Part shown: piece by piece, positions 24,004-33,144 of the stretch
Layout: each line of letters begins with the position of its first letter
How positions within the stretch are numbered: the first letter of the stretch is position 1
Assembly (NCBI GenBank): GCA_002399405.1
Contig: DHDP01000012.1
Span: 186,001 to 250,000 of the forward strand
Direction of reading: 5' to 3'
Source: Treponema sp. UBA4873
Lineage (GTDB): Bacteria; Spirochaetota; Spirochaetia; Treponematales; Treponemataceae
DNA: 64,000 nucleotides
Position numbers and translations under genes: made by a program
Notes under the pieces: model-generated
The model's database searches: none
Told to the model about the DNA's origin: nothing
What the model saw: only the letters and a program-made list of their open reading frames with translations

Positions 24004-25271
24004 TGAAAAAGACGCTTATTATTTTTACAGCCCTTCTTTCGCTCTCACTGCCGCTTGCTGCGTTCACGATTGATCCGCTTCATCCGTCGCACCGGTATTT
24101 TGAAATCGGTTTTGATATGCAGGCTGTTGCGACGAACAATTACTTCGATGCGAACAGTCTGCTTGTAAAAGATCTTGTCATAGACCTGAAAAAGATAGCC
24201 GACGAAATGCCTTCGAACGGACTTGTCGTAAGCGCGTTCGTCGCCGCTCCTGAATCATACTGGAGCCTCAATCTTAAAAACGGGTTCCACCTCGGTTCGG
24301 CGTACGGAATCGAGGGAAACGTAACGGGCAATATCGGCAAAAATCTGTTCGACCTGCTCGGCTACGGAAATGAGGACAGCACAGCAATCAATGTAGACGG
24401 ATACGTCAAGGCCGACGTTTTCGCGTACTATAACGTCTCGGCCGGCGTCAAACTTGATTCTCTGCGCATAACGGTCACGCCGGCACTGTTCATACCGGTC
24501 ATGCACGCGGAGACAAGCTCCATGAATGCGTCGGTCCAAAATCCTTCCGACGGCTCGGTTCAGGTCGTCGCGAACGCGCTCGGTACTGTCTACACGTTCA
24601 CCGACATTTCGGCGTTTGCAAATCAAACGGACATCGACCGGGAAAAAATCATTCATGACGCTTTCTCAAGCGTCGGATTCGACCTTGCGGGAGCTGTTGA
24701 ATTTCCGCTGATCAGCTATCTGCAGACAGGCGCATACGCGCGCATCCCGATTGTTCCGGGACATCTGAAATACACAACGTCCGGAACGGCTACTCTGAAA
24801 TATACGGCGGACAGCCTCATCGATATTGCAAACGGCGACGGCGAGTCGAGCACGGATGTTTCGGACATTACGTACGGCACGGGTAATTATTATATTTCGC
24901 GTCCGATGCGGCTCGGTGCGGAGGCGGCGTTCCGTCCGTTCGGCAACTGGTTCAGCCTGAATACGCTGCTCGGATTCGGAGTGCAGTATCCGTATACGGC
25001 GGATTACAAGTTTTATCCGGAATACAGCTTCGGTGCGGAAATGAACCTGTTCAAAATCATCGGTATGTCGGCATCCACCTCGTATCTGTCGCAGATGTTC
25101 ATTCACAAAATAAACGTTATGTTCAACTTCCGCGTCATGGAGCTCAACGTCGCAGCCATTCTCGCGGGAGCAGGCGGAGCTGAAAACATTGCGGATTTCG
25201 GCTCCGAATTTGCGAACAGTTTCAACGGAACGGGCGCGGGCGCGCAGATATCCCTCTGCTTCGGTTATTAA
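24003..25271 (+). CDS. predicted outer-membrane beta-barrel protein (422 aa)
   Basis: A signal peptide (MKKTLIIFTA.., cleavage after LAA at ~20) is followed by alternating polar/hydrophobic strands with aromatic girdles (YFEIGFDMQ, FAYYNVSAGVKL, FSLNTLLGFGVQYPY, YSFGAEMNLFKI). The protein ends in a strand closing with FGY, the aromatic C-terminus that the BAM machinery recognises. These features fit an outer-membrane barrel of about 14-18 strands. No porin or transporter family can be named. It is translationally coupled to the large lipoprotein upstream and followed by a clear terminator, so the two genes form a closed bicistronic unit. Confidence 0.7.
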   Translation: MKKTLIIFTALLSLSLPLAAFTIDPLHPSHRYFEIGFDMQAVATNNYFDANSLLVKDLVIDLKKIADEMPSNGLVVSAFVAAPESYWSLNLKNGFHLGSAYGIEGNVTGNIGKNLFDLLGYGNEDSTAINVDGYVKADVFAYYNVSAGVKLDSLRITVTPALFIPVMHAETSSMNASVQNPSDGSVQVVANALGTVYTFTDISAFANQTDIDREKIIHDAFSSVGFDLAGAVEFPLISYLQTGAYARIPIVPGHLKYTTSGTATLKYTADSLIDIANGDGESSTDVSDITYGTGNYYISRPMRLGAEAAFRPFGNWFSLNTLLGFGVQYPYTADYKFYPEYSFGAEMNLFKIIGMSASTSYLSQMFIHKINVMFNFRVMELNVAAILAGAGGAENIADFGSEFANSFNGTGAGAQISLCFGY

Positions 25272-25334
25272 GAACACGCTGATTACGTCCCTATGACTTA
25301 ATCGGCTGAGTCTTAAGACTTATACAGATTCTTC

Positions 25335-25383
25335 AAACGGTGCTGTTCCGAATGCCCAGAGCGCGGAATCAGCACTGTTTTTG
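25335..25383 (+). terminator. terminator of the lipoprotein/beta-barrel operon
   Basis: The stem AAACGGTGCTG(T)TCCG pairs with CGGA(A)TCAGCACTGTTT, a 13-base loop, ending in TTTTT. Confidence 0.8.
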
Positions 25384-25398
25384 TTCTTAACCGGTAAA

Positions 25399-25427
25399 TT
25401 GACTGATATTCTTCGATATAGTAAAAT
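25399..25427 (+). promoter_or_regulatory. promoter of the nfn operon
   Basis: TTGACT (25399-25404), 17 bases, TAAAAT (25422-25427). The ~30-base leader carries GAAGGA before the ATG at 25464. Confidence 0.75.
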
Positions 25428-25463
25428 ACTCGTCATATCTTTGTATTTTTTGAAGGACATGCT

Positions 25464-26330
25464 ATGTTCAAAATTCTTGAGAAAAAACAGCTTTCCGCCG
25501 ATGTCTTTTACATGAAACTGGAAGCGCCGGAAATTGCGCGCAACCGTAAAGCCGGACAGTTCATCATCGTTCAGGTCGACATCGATTACGGCGAACGGAT
25601 TCCGCTCACGATAGCGGACGCCGATGAAAAAGAAGGCTGGATTGCAATTGTATTTCAGGCAGTCGGAGCTACGACATTCAAACTTTCGCAGAAAAAGGCC
25701 GGAGACGCGCTTCCTGCCGTTCTCGGGCCGCTCGGAAATCCGTCGGTCATTGAAAAGAAAAACGGACCTGTCGTCGTCGTAGGCGGCGGTATCGGCGTTG
25801 CTCCGTGCTATCCTATCGTGCAGGCACTGAAAGCCGCCGGCAACAAGGTCATCATGATTATCGGTGCGCGCAGCAAAGACCTGCTCATCTTCGTTGAAGA
25901 GATGAAAAGGGCAGCGGACGAAGTCATCATTATGACGGACGACGGCAGCGCAGGACAGAAAGGACTTGTTACTATTCCTCTTGAAGAGCTCTGCAAGTCG
26001 CAGACGCCGCCTGCGGAAGTGATCGCAATCGGTCCGCCCGTCATGATGAAATTCGCCTGCAAAACGACAGAGCCGTACAACATCCCGACAGTCGTTTCGC
26101 TCAACACAATCATGATCGACGGAACGGGTATGTGCGGCGGCTGCCGCGTAAGCATCGGCGATGAAACAAAATTCGTCTGCGTCGACGGTCCCGACTTCGA
26201 CGGCCATAAGGTAAACTGGGACAATATGATGATGCGCATGGGTTCTTTCAAACCCCGCGAACAGGAAGAGTTCCATAAATGCAAACTGCAGGCCCAGGCC
26301 GACGCGCTCGAATCACAGCAACAGAGGTAA
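25464..26330 (+). CDS. NfnA-type FAD/NAD-binding ferredoxin:NADP oxidoreductase subunit
   Basis: A 288-residue ferredoxin-NADP-reductase-fold subunit. RIPLT (45-49) is the FAD-binding RxPxS/T motif, VVVGGGIGVAP (105-115) the pyridine-nucleotide loop, and C224, C227 and C239 (MCGGCR...FVC) the [2Fe-2S] ligands typical of NfnA and PyrK-like proteins. Known NfnAB enzymes bifurcate electrons from NADPH between NAD and ferredoxin, or run in reverse. The next gene, two bases away, supplies the large subunit, which argues for Nfn rather than a PyrK role. A PyrD gene is absent. Promoter and Shine-Dalgarno are clear. Confidence 0.85.
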   Translation: MFKILEKKQLSADVFYMKLEAPEIARNRKAGQFIIVQVDIDYGERIPLTIADADEKEGWIAIVFQAVGATTFKLSQKKAGDALPAVLGPLGNPSVIEKKNGPVVVVGGGIGVAPCYPIVQALKAAGNKVIMIIGARSKDLLIFVEEMKRAADEVIIMTDDGSAGQKGLVTIPLEELCKSQTPPAEVIAIGPPVMMKFACKTTEPYNIPTVVSLNTIMIDGTGMCGGCRVSIGDETKFVCVDGPDFDGHKVNWDNMMMRMGSFKPREQEEFHKCKLQAQADALESQQQR

Positions 26331-26332
26331 TC

Positions 26333-27853
26333 ATGTCAGAACAGTATATTTCAGCAAAAGAGCTTGAACATAAAGCAAAAAAAGAATACGACGAGCTTCA
26401 GGCAGAAATAAAAGCCGGTCCTCTTTCTCCGAAAAACCGTATGGCGATCGAACAGCAGGCTATGCCGACCGGCGAACCGAAAAAGCGCGCCCGCGAAATG
26501 AGCGAAGTTGCGCTCGGCTACACGAGGGAAATGGCGGTGCTTGAAGCGAACCGCTGTCTCCAGTGCAAAAATCAGCCCTGCGTCAACGGCTGTCCGGTAA
26601 ACGTGCAGATTCCGCAGTTCATCGCTCAGATTCAGAAAGGCGACTTCAAGGCTGCGGTCGACATCATCAAGCAGACGAACCTGCTTCCGGCAATCTGCGG
26701 ACGCGTCTGCCCGCAGGAAAAACAGTGCCAGGGTCAGTGCACCGTCGGAAAAACGTATAAATCCGCTGAGCGCGCCGTCTCGATCGGACGTCTTGAACGA
26801 TTCGTCGCCGACTGGGAGCGCGAAAACAATAAAGTCACCTTGCCGGAAATCGCAAAATCGACCGGAAAGAAAGTCGCTGTGGTCGGCTCAGGTCCCGCAG
26901 GTCTTACGGTAGCTGCCGACTGCGCACGCGCCGGTCACGAAGTCACCGTGTTCGAGGCGTTCCACAAAGAGGGCGGCGTTATGCTCTACGGTATTCCCGA
27001 GTTCCGCCTTCCGAAGGCTATCGTCGCGGACGAAGTCGAGAACCTGAAAAAAATGGGCGTCAAATTCGAAACCAACTTTCTTGTCGGCCGTACGGATACG
27101 CTCGACCAGCTTCTTTCCGAAAAGGGATTCGATGCGGCGTTCATCGGAACGGGTGCAGGACTTCCGAAGTTCCTCAACATTCCTGGAGAAAATCTCATCG
27201 GCGTGTTCAGCGCGAACGAATACCTTTCACGCGCGAACCTTATGAAAGCGTACGTGAAAGACAAAGCTGACACTCCGTTTTATGAGGCGAAAAACGTAAT
27301 CGTTACGGGCGGCGGCAACGTCGCGATGGATGCGGCGCGCATGGCGCTCCGTCTTGGTGCGGAACACGTAACAATCGTCTACCGCAGAACGCGGGAGGAA
27401 ATGCCCGCGAGAAAAGAAGAAGTCGGACACGCGGAGGAAGAGGGAGTCGAATTCCGTTTCCTTGAAAATCCGGTGGAAGTGCTCGGCATACAGAGCGACG
27501 ACAGAGCCGTCAACGGACGCGTACGCGGCATCAGAGCGCTCAGCTATGAACTCGGCGAACCCGATGCTTCGGGACGAAGAAGTCCGGTTGCAATTCAGGG
27601 AAGCGAGCACGAAATAGCGTGCGATGCGCTCATCGTCGCGCTCGGGAACGGCTCAAACCCGCTGCTCGTTCGTACCACAAGCGGACTGAACGCTGACCCG
27701 AAAGGCCACATCACGGTCGATGAAAAACAGGCGACGAGCAAGGCGAAGGTCTGGGCTGGTGGCGACATAGTCCTCGGTTCCGCAACGGTCATTCTTGCCA
27801 TGGGCGAAGGCCGCAAGGCTGCCGCAAGCATCAACGAATATCTGAAAAAATAG
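26333..27853 (+). CDS. NfnB/GltD-like NADPH oxidoreductase (glutamate-synthase small-subunit family)
   Basis: The start at 26333 (MSEQYIS) has AGAGG just upstream and lies two bases after the nfnA-like stop; a reading from 26279 would overlap that gene. At 506 residues it has an N-terminal iron-sulfur region with two Cys groups (C75/C78/C83/C87 and C122/C126/C132/C136), then an FAD loop VAVVGSGPAGLT (~174) and an NADPH loop VTGGGNVAMDAA (~323). This is the layout of NfnB and of homotetrameric GltA. Pairing with the FAD/[2Fe-2S] subunit, and the absence of a glutamate-synthase large subunit, favour Nfn. The role is redox balancing of NADPH, NADH and ferredoxin in a fermentative anaerobe. Confidence 0.87.
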   Translation: MSEQYISAKELEHKAKKEYDELQAEIKAGPLSPKNRMAIEQQAMPTGEPKKRAREMSEVALGYTREMAVLEANRCLQCKNQPCVNGCPVNVQIPQFIAQIQKGDFKAAVDIIKQTNLLPAICGRVCPQEKQCQGQCTVGKTYKSAERAVSIGRLERFVADWERENNKVTLPEIAKSTGKKVAVVGSGPAGLTVAADCARAGHEVTVFEAFHKEGGVMLYGIPEFRLPKAIVADEVENLKKMGVKFETNFLVGRTDTLDQLLSEKGFDAAFIGTGAGLPKFLNIPGENLIGVFSANEYLSRANLMKAYVKDKADTPFYEAKNVIVTGGGNVAMDAARMALRLGAEHVTIVYRRTREEMPARKEEVGHAEEEGVEFRFLENPVEVLGIQSDDRAVNGRVRGIRALSYELGEPDASGRRSPVAIQGSEHEIACDALIVALGNGSNPLLVRTTSGLNADPKGHITVDEKQATSKAKVWAGGDIVLGSATVILAMGEGRKAAASINEYLKK

Positions 27854-27860
27854 ACGAAAC

Positions 27861-27904
27861 AACGCAGGCAGAGGCAGCTCCTGAAAAGAGACTCCGTCTG
27901 CGTT
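27861..27904. terminator. hairpin between convergent nfn and pgmB genes
   Basis: The 13-bp imperfect stem AACGCAGGCAGAG pairs with CTCCGTCTGCGTT. T-runs are poor on both sides, so it is at best a weak bidirectional terminator. Confidence 0.45.
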
Positions 27905-27919
27905 GCCGATAAATCAAAA

Positions 27920-28567
27920 TCACAGCAAAAAATTTTCATCGCAGAGTTCCTGCAGATTTTTCGCCCAGCGGTCGGCGTGCGGCAGTTTTTCCCGCGTACC
28001 TATACCGACGGCGAACATACCGCCGATTTTTGCCGCTGCAATTCCCGCTTCAGAGTCTTCGAAGACCGCACATCCGCCGGTCGGCAGCGCAAGGGCCTCC
28101 GCACACTTAATAAATATTTCCGGATCGGGCTTCGCTTTTGAAACACAGTTCCCGTCGACGACGGCGTCGAAATACGGCGCTATGGTAAGTTTATTAATAA
28201 TAAACGGAGCGTTTTTACTCGCGGAACCGAGAGCAGTTCCGATGCCGGCCTGCTTCAGCCGCCGCAGATATTCCGTCGTCCCCGGCAATAACGCGTTTTC
28301 GTCAAGCGTGTTCAAATAATCAACGTACCATATGTTTTTCTTTTCGGCCCATTCCTGCTTCTGTTTTTCGTCGGCGCGTATTCCGCCTATGCTCAGCAGT
28401 ATGTCAAGAGACTGCATCCGGCTCACGCCCTTTAACCTTTCGTTATCCCTTTCGGTGAACGGAAATCCGAGTTCGCCGGCCAGCCGTTTCCACGCAAGAT
28501 AATGATATTTCGCCGTATCGACAAGCACGCCGTCGAGATCAAACACGGCACCTTTTATTTCCGACAT
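27920..28567 (-). CDS. pgmB: beta-phosphoglucomutase
   Basis: A 215-residue HAD-family mutase that converts beta-glucose-1-phosphate to glucose-6-phosphate. The motif VFDLDGVLVDT gives Asp10 (phosphoryl acceptor) and Asp12 (acid/base). The cap-domain segment YHYLAWKRLA and KGVSR are typical of beta-PGM rather than other HAD phosphatases. The core motifs GSASKNA and KPDPEIF...VFEDSEAGI complete the fold. AAGGAAGGA precedes the start, which overlaps the end of the second GH65 gene by 13 bases. It is the last gene of the LacI-linked operon and the required partner of inverting GH65 phosphorylases, which release exactly this sugar phosphate. Confidence 0.93.
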   Translation of the reverse strand: MSEIKGAVFDLDGVLVDTAKYHYLAWKRLAGELGFPFTERDNERLKGVSRMQSLDILLSIGGIRADEKQKQEWAEKKNIWYVDYLNTLDENALLPGTTEYLRRLKQAGIGTALGSASKNAPFIINKLTIAPYFDAVVDGNCVSKAKPDPEIFIKCAEALALPTGGCAVFEDSEAGIAAAKIGGMFAVGIGTREKLPHADRWAKNLQELCDENFLL

Positions 28568-30771
28568 ATTTCATATCCTTCCTTCGTTACCGTAATGAGA
28601 TAATCAGTTCCCCGCACCTTCGCCGTAAACGTTACGCTTTTCCACGATTCAGGAAGATCAGGCGACAATGATATTTCCCCGTTCCTGCATTTATATCCGC
28701 AGAATCCGTTCACAACCATAATCCACGTTCCGCCCTCGGCAGCGGGATGCGTCCCGCCTATGTATATAAGTCCCGCAAACTGTTTCGAATCCCCGGACAA
28801 ATCAGTCTCCGCTGTTTTCTTAAAAAACGCGTACGCATCTTTTTTATTTCCTGTTCTGCATGCCAGCAGTCCGTACATGCACGAACTCAGACTCGACCCG
28901 TGCTCAGTGCGCGGCAGATAGTACGCGTAGTTCGCATCCTTCACCTGCTTGCCGTATTCGTCGTCGAATACGGCAAGCATAAGCACGACGTCGGCCTGCT
29001 TACTGATTTGAGTCTGCGACGCAACGCCGTTCGCTCCGCCCCAGTATTCTTTCGGATCAAGCAGCCGTTTCTTCACGTCGTTCAGGGAACAGTCCTCAAG
29101 CGAAAAATATCCGTCGAACTGCGGAATCACATTGTGATGACGCGGATCATCAGATTCAGGCTGCGGTATGTATATCTTTTTAGCGACGTCCTGCATCAGC
29201 GGGATGTATTTTTCCAGTTTTATTTTTTTTGCCGTGTTCAAAATGAACGTGTTGTCGTCCTTCAGAAAATCGTCCCAATACGTTAATAAAGTTTCGAAGG
29301 TGAACAACGCCATTCTGTTTGTATATGCGTTATTATCGACGCGCTCGTGATACTCGTCGGGACCTGTTACGTCGTGAAATTCGTACCACTGCCTGAGCGG
29401 CAGATAAACGCAGCGCGACAGGTAAAACAGCGCGCATTCCGCGATTACCTCAAATCCGCCTTCGAGTAAAATCGAATAATCTTCAGTCGCGTCGATGTAC
29501 TCTTTAATCGCGTAAACGACCGCAGCGCTTATATGAATCTGCTTGTCTTTAAAATACGTGCGCAGCGGTCTTTTCGTGAACACGTCGGTAACGTTGTAAT
29601 CGGAGCACGCATCGTCACCCGTTTCCTGGCTTTCCCACGCGTAAAAAGCGCCGATGTATCCGTATGATTTCGCTTTCCGCAGCGCGCCCGCCAGTGTCTT
29701 TATTCTGTATCTGATAAAGTTCTTGGCCGTTCCCGGATCAGTATACAGAAAGTACGGCAGGATGAACATTTCCGTATCCCAGAATACGGCGCCTTTATAC
29801 GTCTGCCCCGACAGTCCTCGCGCAGGAACGGACAAATCCTTTTGCCCGCGCGGTGCGGTGCAGTGCAGCTGATACAGGCTGTACCGTACGTCCTCCTGCG
29901 CTTTGCTGTCCCCTTCAATCACGACGTCGCCGTCCCGCCAGACTGCATCCCATTTTTTCCGATGCGCCAGATACAGCGCGTCGAATCCGTCCGCTACGGA
30001 TTTGTTAAGACAATTGAACGCGTCGCCGCCGATTTTTTCCGCCGTAATTCTGTTGTCCGAATCATAATCGATCCCGCAATAGACGGCACCGTACACATAC
30101 AAAACGAACGGCTTCTTTTTCGTCAGGATGATTTCCTTTCGTCCGCCCGATACATACTGCGCAACTGAAAACGGAATTTTGTTTTCCAGCGTTCTGTATC
30201 TGCAGACTGTATACAGTCCGCCGTCGGCTTCAACCGCATGCTGCGTCACAAGCTTAAAATGCGGACCGTTGCAGTCGTACACATCGCTGTCTATCAACGT
30301 CTGCACGGAAACTGAAAAATCCGAGTCGGACGTAACGACGTATTTCGAACACAAAAGATGCTCGTTTTCCATACTGACGAACCGGCAGCTTTCCACCGTA
30401 ATTTCATTCCCGTCCGTTTTCCACGTCGTCCTCCGCGAAAACAATCCGTACCGGTAGTCGATTTTCTGTTCGTGGGAACGGATTTTGTATTCTCCGTCGT
30501 GCAGTGAAAATATTCCGCTCTTTCCGCGCGGTGAGAGCCGGATGCAGAGCGGATTCGGAATGTTCACCGGCTCCCTCCATTTATCGGCATACCTGTCATA
30601 CATTCCGTTCACAATCAGCGAAACCATATCTTCGGCCGAAGCTTCATCGACAGTTCCCCGCATTCCCATGTAGCCGTTGCCGGAAAACATTCTGCTGCCG
30701 TTCTGCAGTATGTCGTCATGCGAATATGCGGAACCGGATATTTCCCAACTGTTCAAAGTTTTTATGCACAT
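28555..30771 (-). CDS. GH65 family glycoside phosphorylase (second copy, 738 aa)
   Basis: A cytoplasmic inverting phosphorylase that cleaves an alpha-glucosidic disaccharide or oligosaccharide with phosphate to beta-glucose-1-phosphate. The architecture is an N-terminal beta-sandwich (~1-260), helical linker and (alpha/alpha)6 barrel (~285-680), then a short C-terminal sheet. The catalytic acid is Glu473 in TGPDEYHERVDNN. GAVFWDTEMF (327-336) and KQADVVLM are the sugar- and phosphate-site signatures. It differs strongly from the adjacent GH65 enzyme and has a much shorter N-terminal region before MFSGNGYMGMRG, so it probably acts on a different linkage or chain length. Members of GH65 act on maltose, trehalose, kojibiose, nigerose and alpha-1,3-oligoglucans. 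Which one applies cannot be read directly. Confidence 0.9.
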   Translation of the reverse strand: MCIKTLNSWEISGSAYSHDDILQNGSRMFSGNGYMGMRGTVDEASAEDMVSLIVNGMYDRYADKWREPVNIPNPLCIRLSPRGKSGIFSLHDGEYKIRSHEQKIDYRYGLFSRRTTWKTDGNEITVESCRFVSMENEHLLCSKYVVTSDSDFSVSVQTLIDSDVYDCNGPHFKLVTQHAVEADGGLYTVCRYRTLENKIPFSVAQYVSGGRKEIILTKKKPFVLYVYGAVYCGIDYDSDNRITAEKIGGDAFNCLNKSVADGFDALYLAHRKKWDAVWRDGDVVIEGDSKAQEDVRYSLYQLHCTAPRGQKDLSVPARGLSGQTYKGAVFWDTEMFILPYFLYTDPGTAKNFIRYRIKTLAGALRKAKSYGYIGAFYAWESQETGDDACSDYNVTDVFTKRPLRTYFKDKQIHISAAVVYAIKEYIDATEDYSILLEGGFEVIAECALFYLSRCVYLPLRQWYEFHDVTGPDEYHERVDNNAYTNRMALFTFETLLTYWDDFLKDDNTFILNTAKKIKLEKYIPLMQDVAKKIYIPQPESDDPRHHNVIPQFDGYFSLEDCSLNDVKKRLLDPKEYWGGANGVASQTQISKQADVVLMLAVFDDEYGKQVKDANYAYYLPRTEHGSSLSSCMYGLLACRTGNKKDAYAFFKKTAETDLSGDSKQFAGLIYIGGTHPAAEGGTWIMVVNGFCGYKCRNGEISLSPDLPESWKSVTFTAKVRGTDYLITVTKEGYEICRK

Positions 30772-30783
30772 ACTGAATCCTTA

Positions 30784-33117
30784 TTATTTATTACTGATTT
30801 CCCGGAGCGGAACAGTAATCCCGGCCGAATCAAGCGTCAGCGGCTTTCCGTACACACTGATTTTCAGCGGCGTTTTTAGTGCCGCACACGGACGGATAGA
30901 AACCGCTGAGTCCGTTACTTCTATTAAAACGGGCACGCCCTTATATACGAGTCTGAAGGAATATTTTTTCCACTGAGCAGGTTTTACCGGTGAAACTGAC
31001 AAGACCCCGTCCGTTCCCGGCTCCGAGCGCATACCTCCGAAACCGAACACGATGTCCACCCACGCGGCCGCGATGCTCGTCATATGCAGGCCGTCTCCCG
31101 TATTGCGGTTGTAATTATCGAGGTCGAGGCGCGTCGCAAAACCGAAGAACCTGAACGCCTCTTCCTTTTTTCCCAATTCCTCCGCAAGTATCGAATGGAC
31201 TGACGGAGAAAGGGAAGATTCGTGTATGGTGCGCGGTTCGTAAAATTCATAATTCGCTTCCAGCACCCCGGCGGGAAATTCGTTCCTGTATAAAAACAAA
31301 AACATAAGGACATCCGGCTGCTTCAGCATGTCGGTCCGGTATATGCGGTCATACGACCAGTGATCGTACAGGGGAAAATCGGTCACCGGTATTTTATTAA
31401 TATCTATATGCGGCAGTCCGAAATATCCCTCGTGCTGTTCGTACAGCTTCGTTTTTTCGTCGTACAAAATAATCATTTTTTCGCTGCATTCTTTAAGCAT
31501 CAGCTTTTCTTCGCCGGTTATGTGAAGTTTCTCTTCAACGGCCGCATACGCGCCGCGGTCCGTCCGTTCCATTTCCGATAAAGTTTCAAGCGTATAGTCG
31601 AACGTCTTTTTCGCCGTAATGTTCGTATATACGTTGTTGTTAACCATCATATGAAATTCGTCCGGACCCATTACCGCGTAAAAGCCGAACCCCGTTTTCG
31701 TACTGTTCCATGAACCGCGGGACGCGAGGAATCTGCTGATTTCGACGAGCATTTCTATTCCGTGCGAATAGAGAAAGTCCGTATCGCCCGTGACGGACGC
31801 ATAATGCGCTATTCCGTACGCAACGCCCGTACTCGGCTGAAACTGAAGACTCGCATGCTGCCAGAGATCGCATCCTTCTTCACCGTTCAGCGTCGCGACC
31901 GGATAACAGGCGCCCTTGCAGTCAAGTTCGGCGGCACGGGATTTTGCCTGGGGCAGAGTTTCATACCGGAATTCGAGCAGACTTTTTGCCGCCTGCACGT
32001 TCGAGTATAAAAAAAACGGAAGACAGTACGTTTCGGTGTCCCAGAACGCATGTCCGTTGTACGCTTCTCCGGTCAGCCCCTTCGCGCCGATATTGTCCGA
32101 CCTGTTCTGTCCGTGATACGTCTGCTGCATCTGAAAAATGCAGAATCGTATTCCCTGCTGATTCTTCAAGTCGCCGTCTATTTCAATATCGCTGCTTTCC
32201 CAAACGGTATTCCAGTACGACGTCTGTTTTTCAACCGCATGCTGCAGCGTATGTTTCTTTAATTCTTCAAGCGCACGAAGACCTTCCGACCACAGCGCTT
32301 CCGTGCTCTTTTCATTATTTTTGTCGACGATGTTGCATATTTTTTTTTCAATGATTGCGTCTTCCCCTGATGAAAGAGGAAGGATGCATTCGACTCCGCA
32401 CAATTTATCCGAACTGAAGGATTCGACGGCCCCTGCCTTATTCGACGTCCATACGAATCCGGAAAAAATTTTCTGATTGGTCGTGAGTGTCCGCGCCATT
32501 ACAGCCGGCATTTCTTTTGAGCCGCTGTGCTGCAATTCCTTCCAGCAGCATTTATTGCGGCTCTTGTGCACAGTATTAAAATCGCACGCCAGCCGGATTC
32601 TCACCGAACCGGAGAAATTCAAAGACCTTACGGTTATCCGCTGATATGCGAAGGACACGTCGGTCATGTCGAGAACCCGCATAAATTCCATTCTGATTTT
32701 TCTGCCGTCATGCAGTTCCCGAACAAAAGACCTCGTCAAAGTTCCGTTCCTCATGTCGAGAACTCTGCTGTAGTCGGAAACGGAAGTCCCGCTTTCATCC
32801 ATCCCGCAATCGAGTTCCTCGCCGTCGAACATCACTCTTGTATACAGCCAGTCGACTGCGTTCACCATGAAGTGAGTTTTTTTAATAATTCCCTTATATG
32901 CAGTGCCTGAAGTCTTTTCCGTTTCGTATATACCATTGAAATAGCTGCCGAGCAGCGAAGGTGCGGACGTCCCCTCCTCAAAATATCCGCGTACTCCCAT
33001 ATATTCGTTTCCCAATGAAAACAACGATTCGGAAACCAGACTGTGCTCAGGATTCCATCCGCTTTCTATGATTTTCCACGGATCCTGCACGATATATTCA
33101 TCAGCAATCTTTGTCAT
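30784..33117 (-). CDS. GH65 family glycoside phosphorylase (first copy, 777 aa)
   Basis: Same fold and chemistry as its neighbour. The N-terminal signature SLFSLGNEYMGVRGYFEEG (31-49), the sugar-binding HAFWDTETY (356-364), the catalytic Glu487 in MGPDEFH and the phosphate-loop residues KQPDVL are all present, so it should be active. Its length is typical of maltose, kojibiose and nigerose phosphorylases. It lies between the permease genes and the second GH65 gene with spacers under 30 bases, all minus strand. This indicates that imported sugar is phosphorolysed in the cytoplasm, saving ATP. Two paralogues in tandem suggest one for disaccharide and one for longer oligosaccharide, which is inference. 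Confidence 0.92.
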   Translation of the reverse strand: MTKIADEYIVQDPWKIIESGWNPEHSLVSESLFSLGNEYMGVRGYFEEGTSAPSLLGSYFNGIYETEKTSGTAYKGIIKKTHFMVNAVDWLYTRVMFDGEELDCGMDESGTSVSDYSRVLDMRNGTLTRSFVRELHDGRKIRMEFMRVLDMTDVSFAYQRITVRSLNFSGSVRIRLACDFNTVHKSRNKCCWKELQHSGSKEMPAVMARTLTTNQKIFSGFVWTSNKAGAVESFSSDKLCGVECILPLSSGEDAIIEKKICNIVDKNNEKSTEALWSEGLRALEELKKHTLQHAVEKQTSYWNTVWESSDIEIDGDLKNQQGIRFCIFQMQQTYHGQNRSDNIGAKGLTGEAYNGHAFWDTETYCLPFFLYSNVQAAKSLLEFRYETLPQAKSRAAELDCKGACYPVATLNGEEGCDLWQHASLQFQPSTGVAYGIAHYASVTGDTDFLYSHGIEMLVEISRFLASRGSWNSTKTGFGFYAVMGPDEFHMMVNNNVYTNITAKKTFDYTLETLSEMERTDRGAYAAVEEKLHITGEEKLMLKECSEKMIILYDEKTKLYEQHEGYFGLPHIDINKIPVTDFPLYDHWSYDRIYRTDMLKQPDVLMFLFLYRNEFPAGVLEANYEFYEPRTIHESSLSPSVHSILAEELGKKEEAFRFFGFATRLDLDNYNRNTGDGLHMTSIAAAWVDIVFGFGGMRSEPGTDGVLSVSPVKPAQWKKYSFRLVYKGVPVLIEVTDSAVSIRPCAALKTPLKISVYGKPLTLDSAGITVPLREISNK

Positions 33118-33144
33118 ACTAAAATCCTTTTTAACAATTATTTT

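Noticed and set aside
25320..26276. 318-codon open frame antisense to the NfnA-like gene
   Set aside because: No start signal; it is the complement of a gene with clear FAD and iron-sulfur motifs.
31360..32910. Several plus-strand open frames inside the first GH65 gene
   Set aside because: None has a start signal or recognisable domain; all are shadows of the phosphorylase gene.
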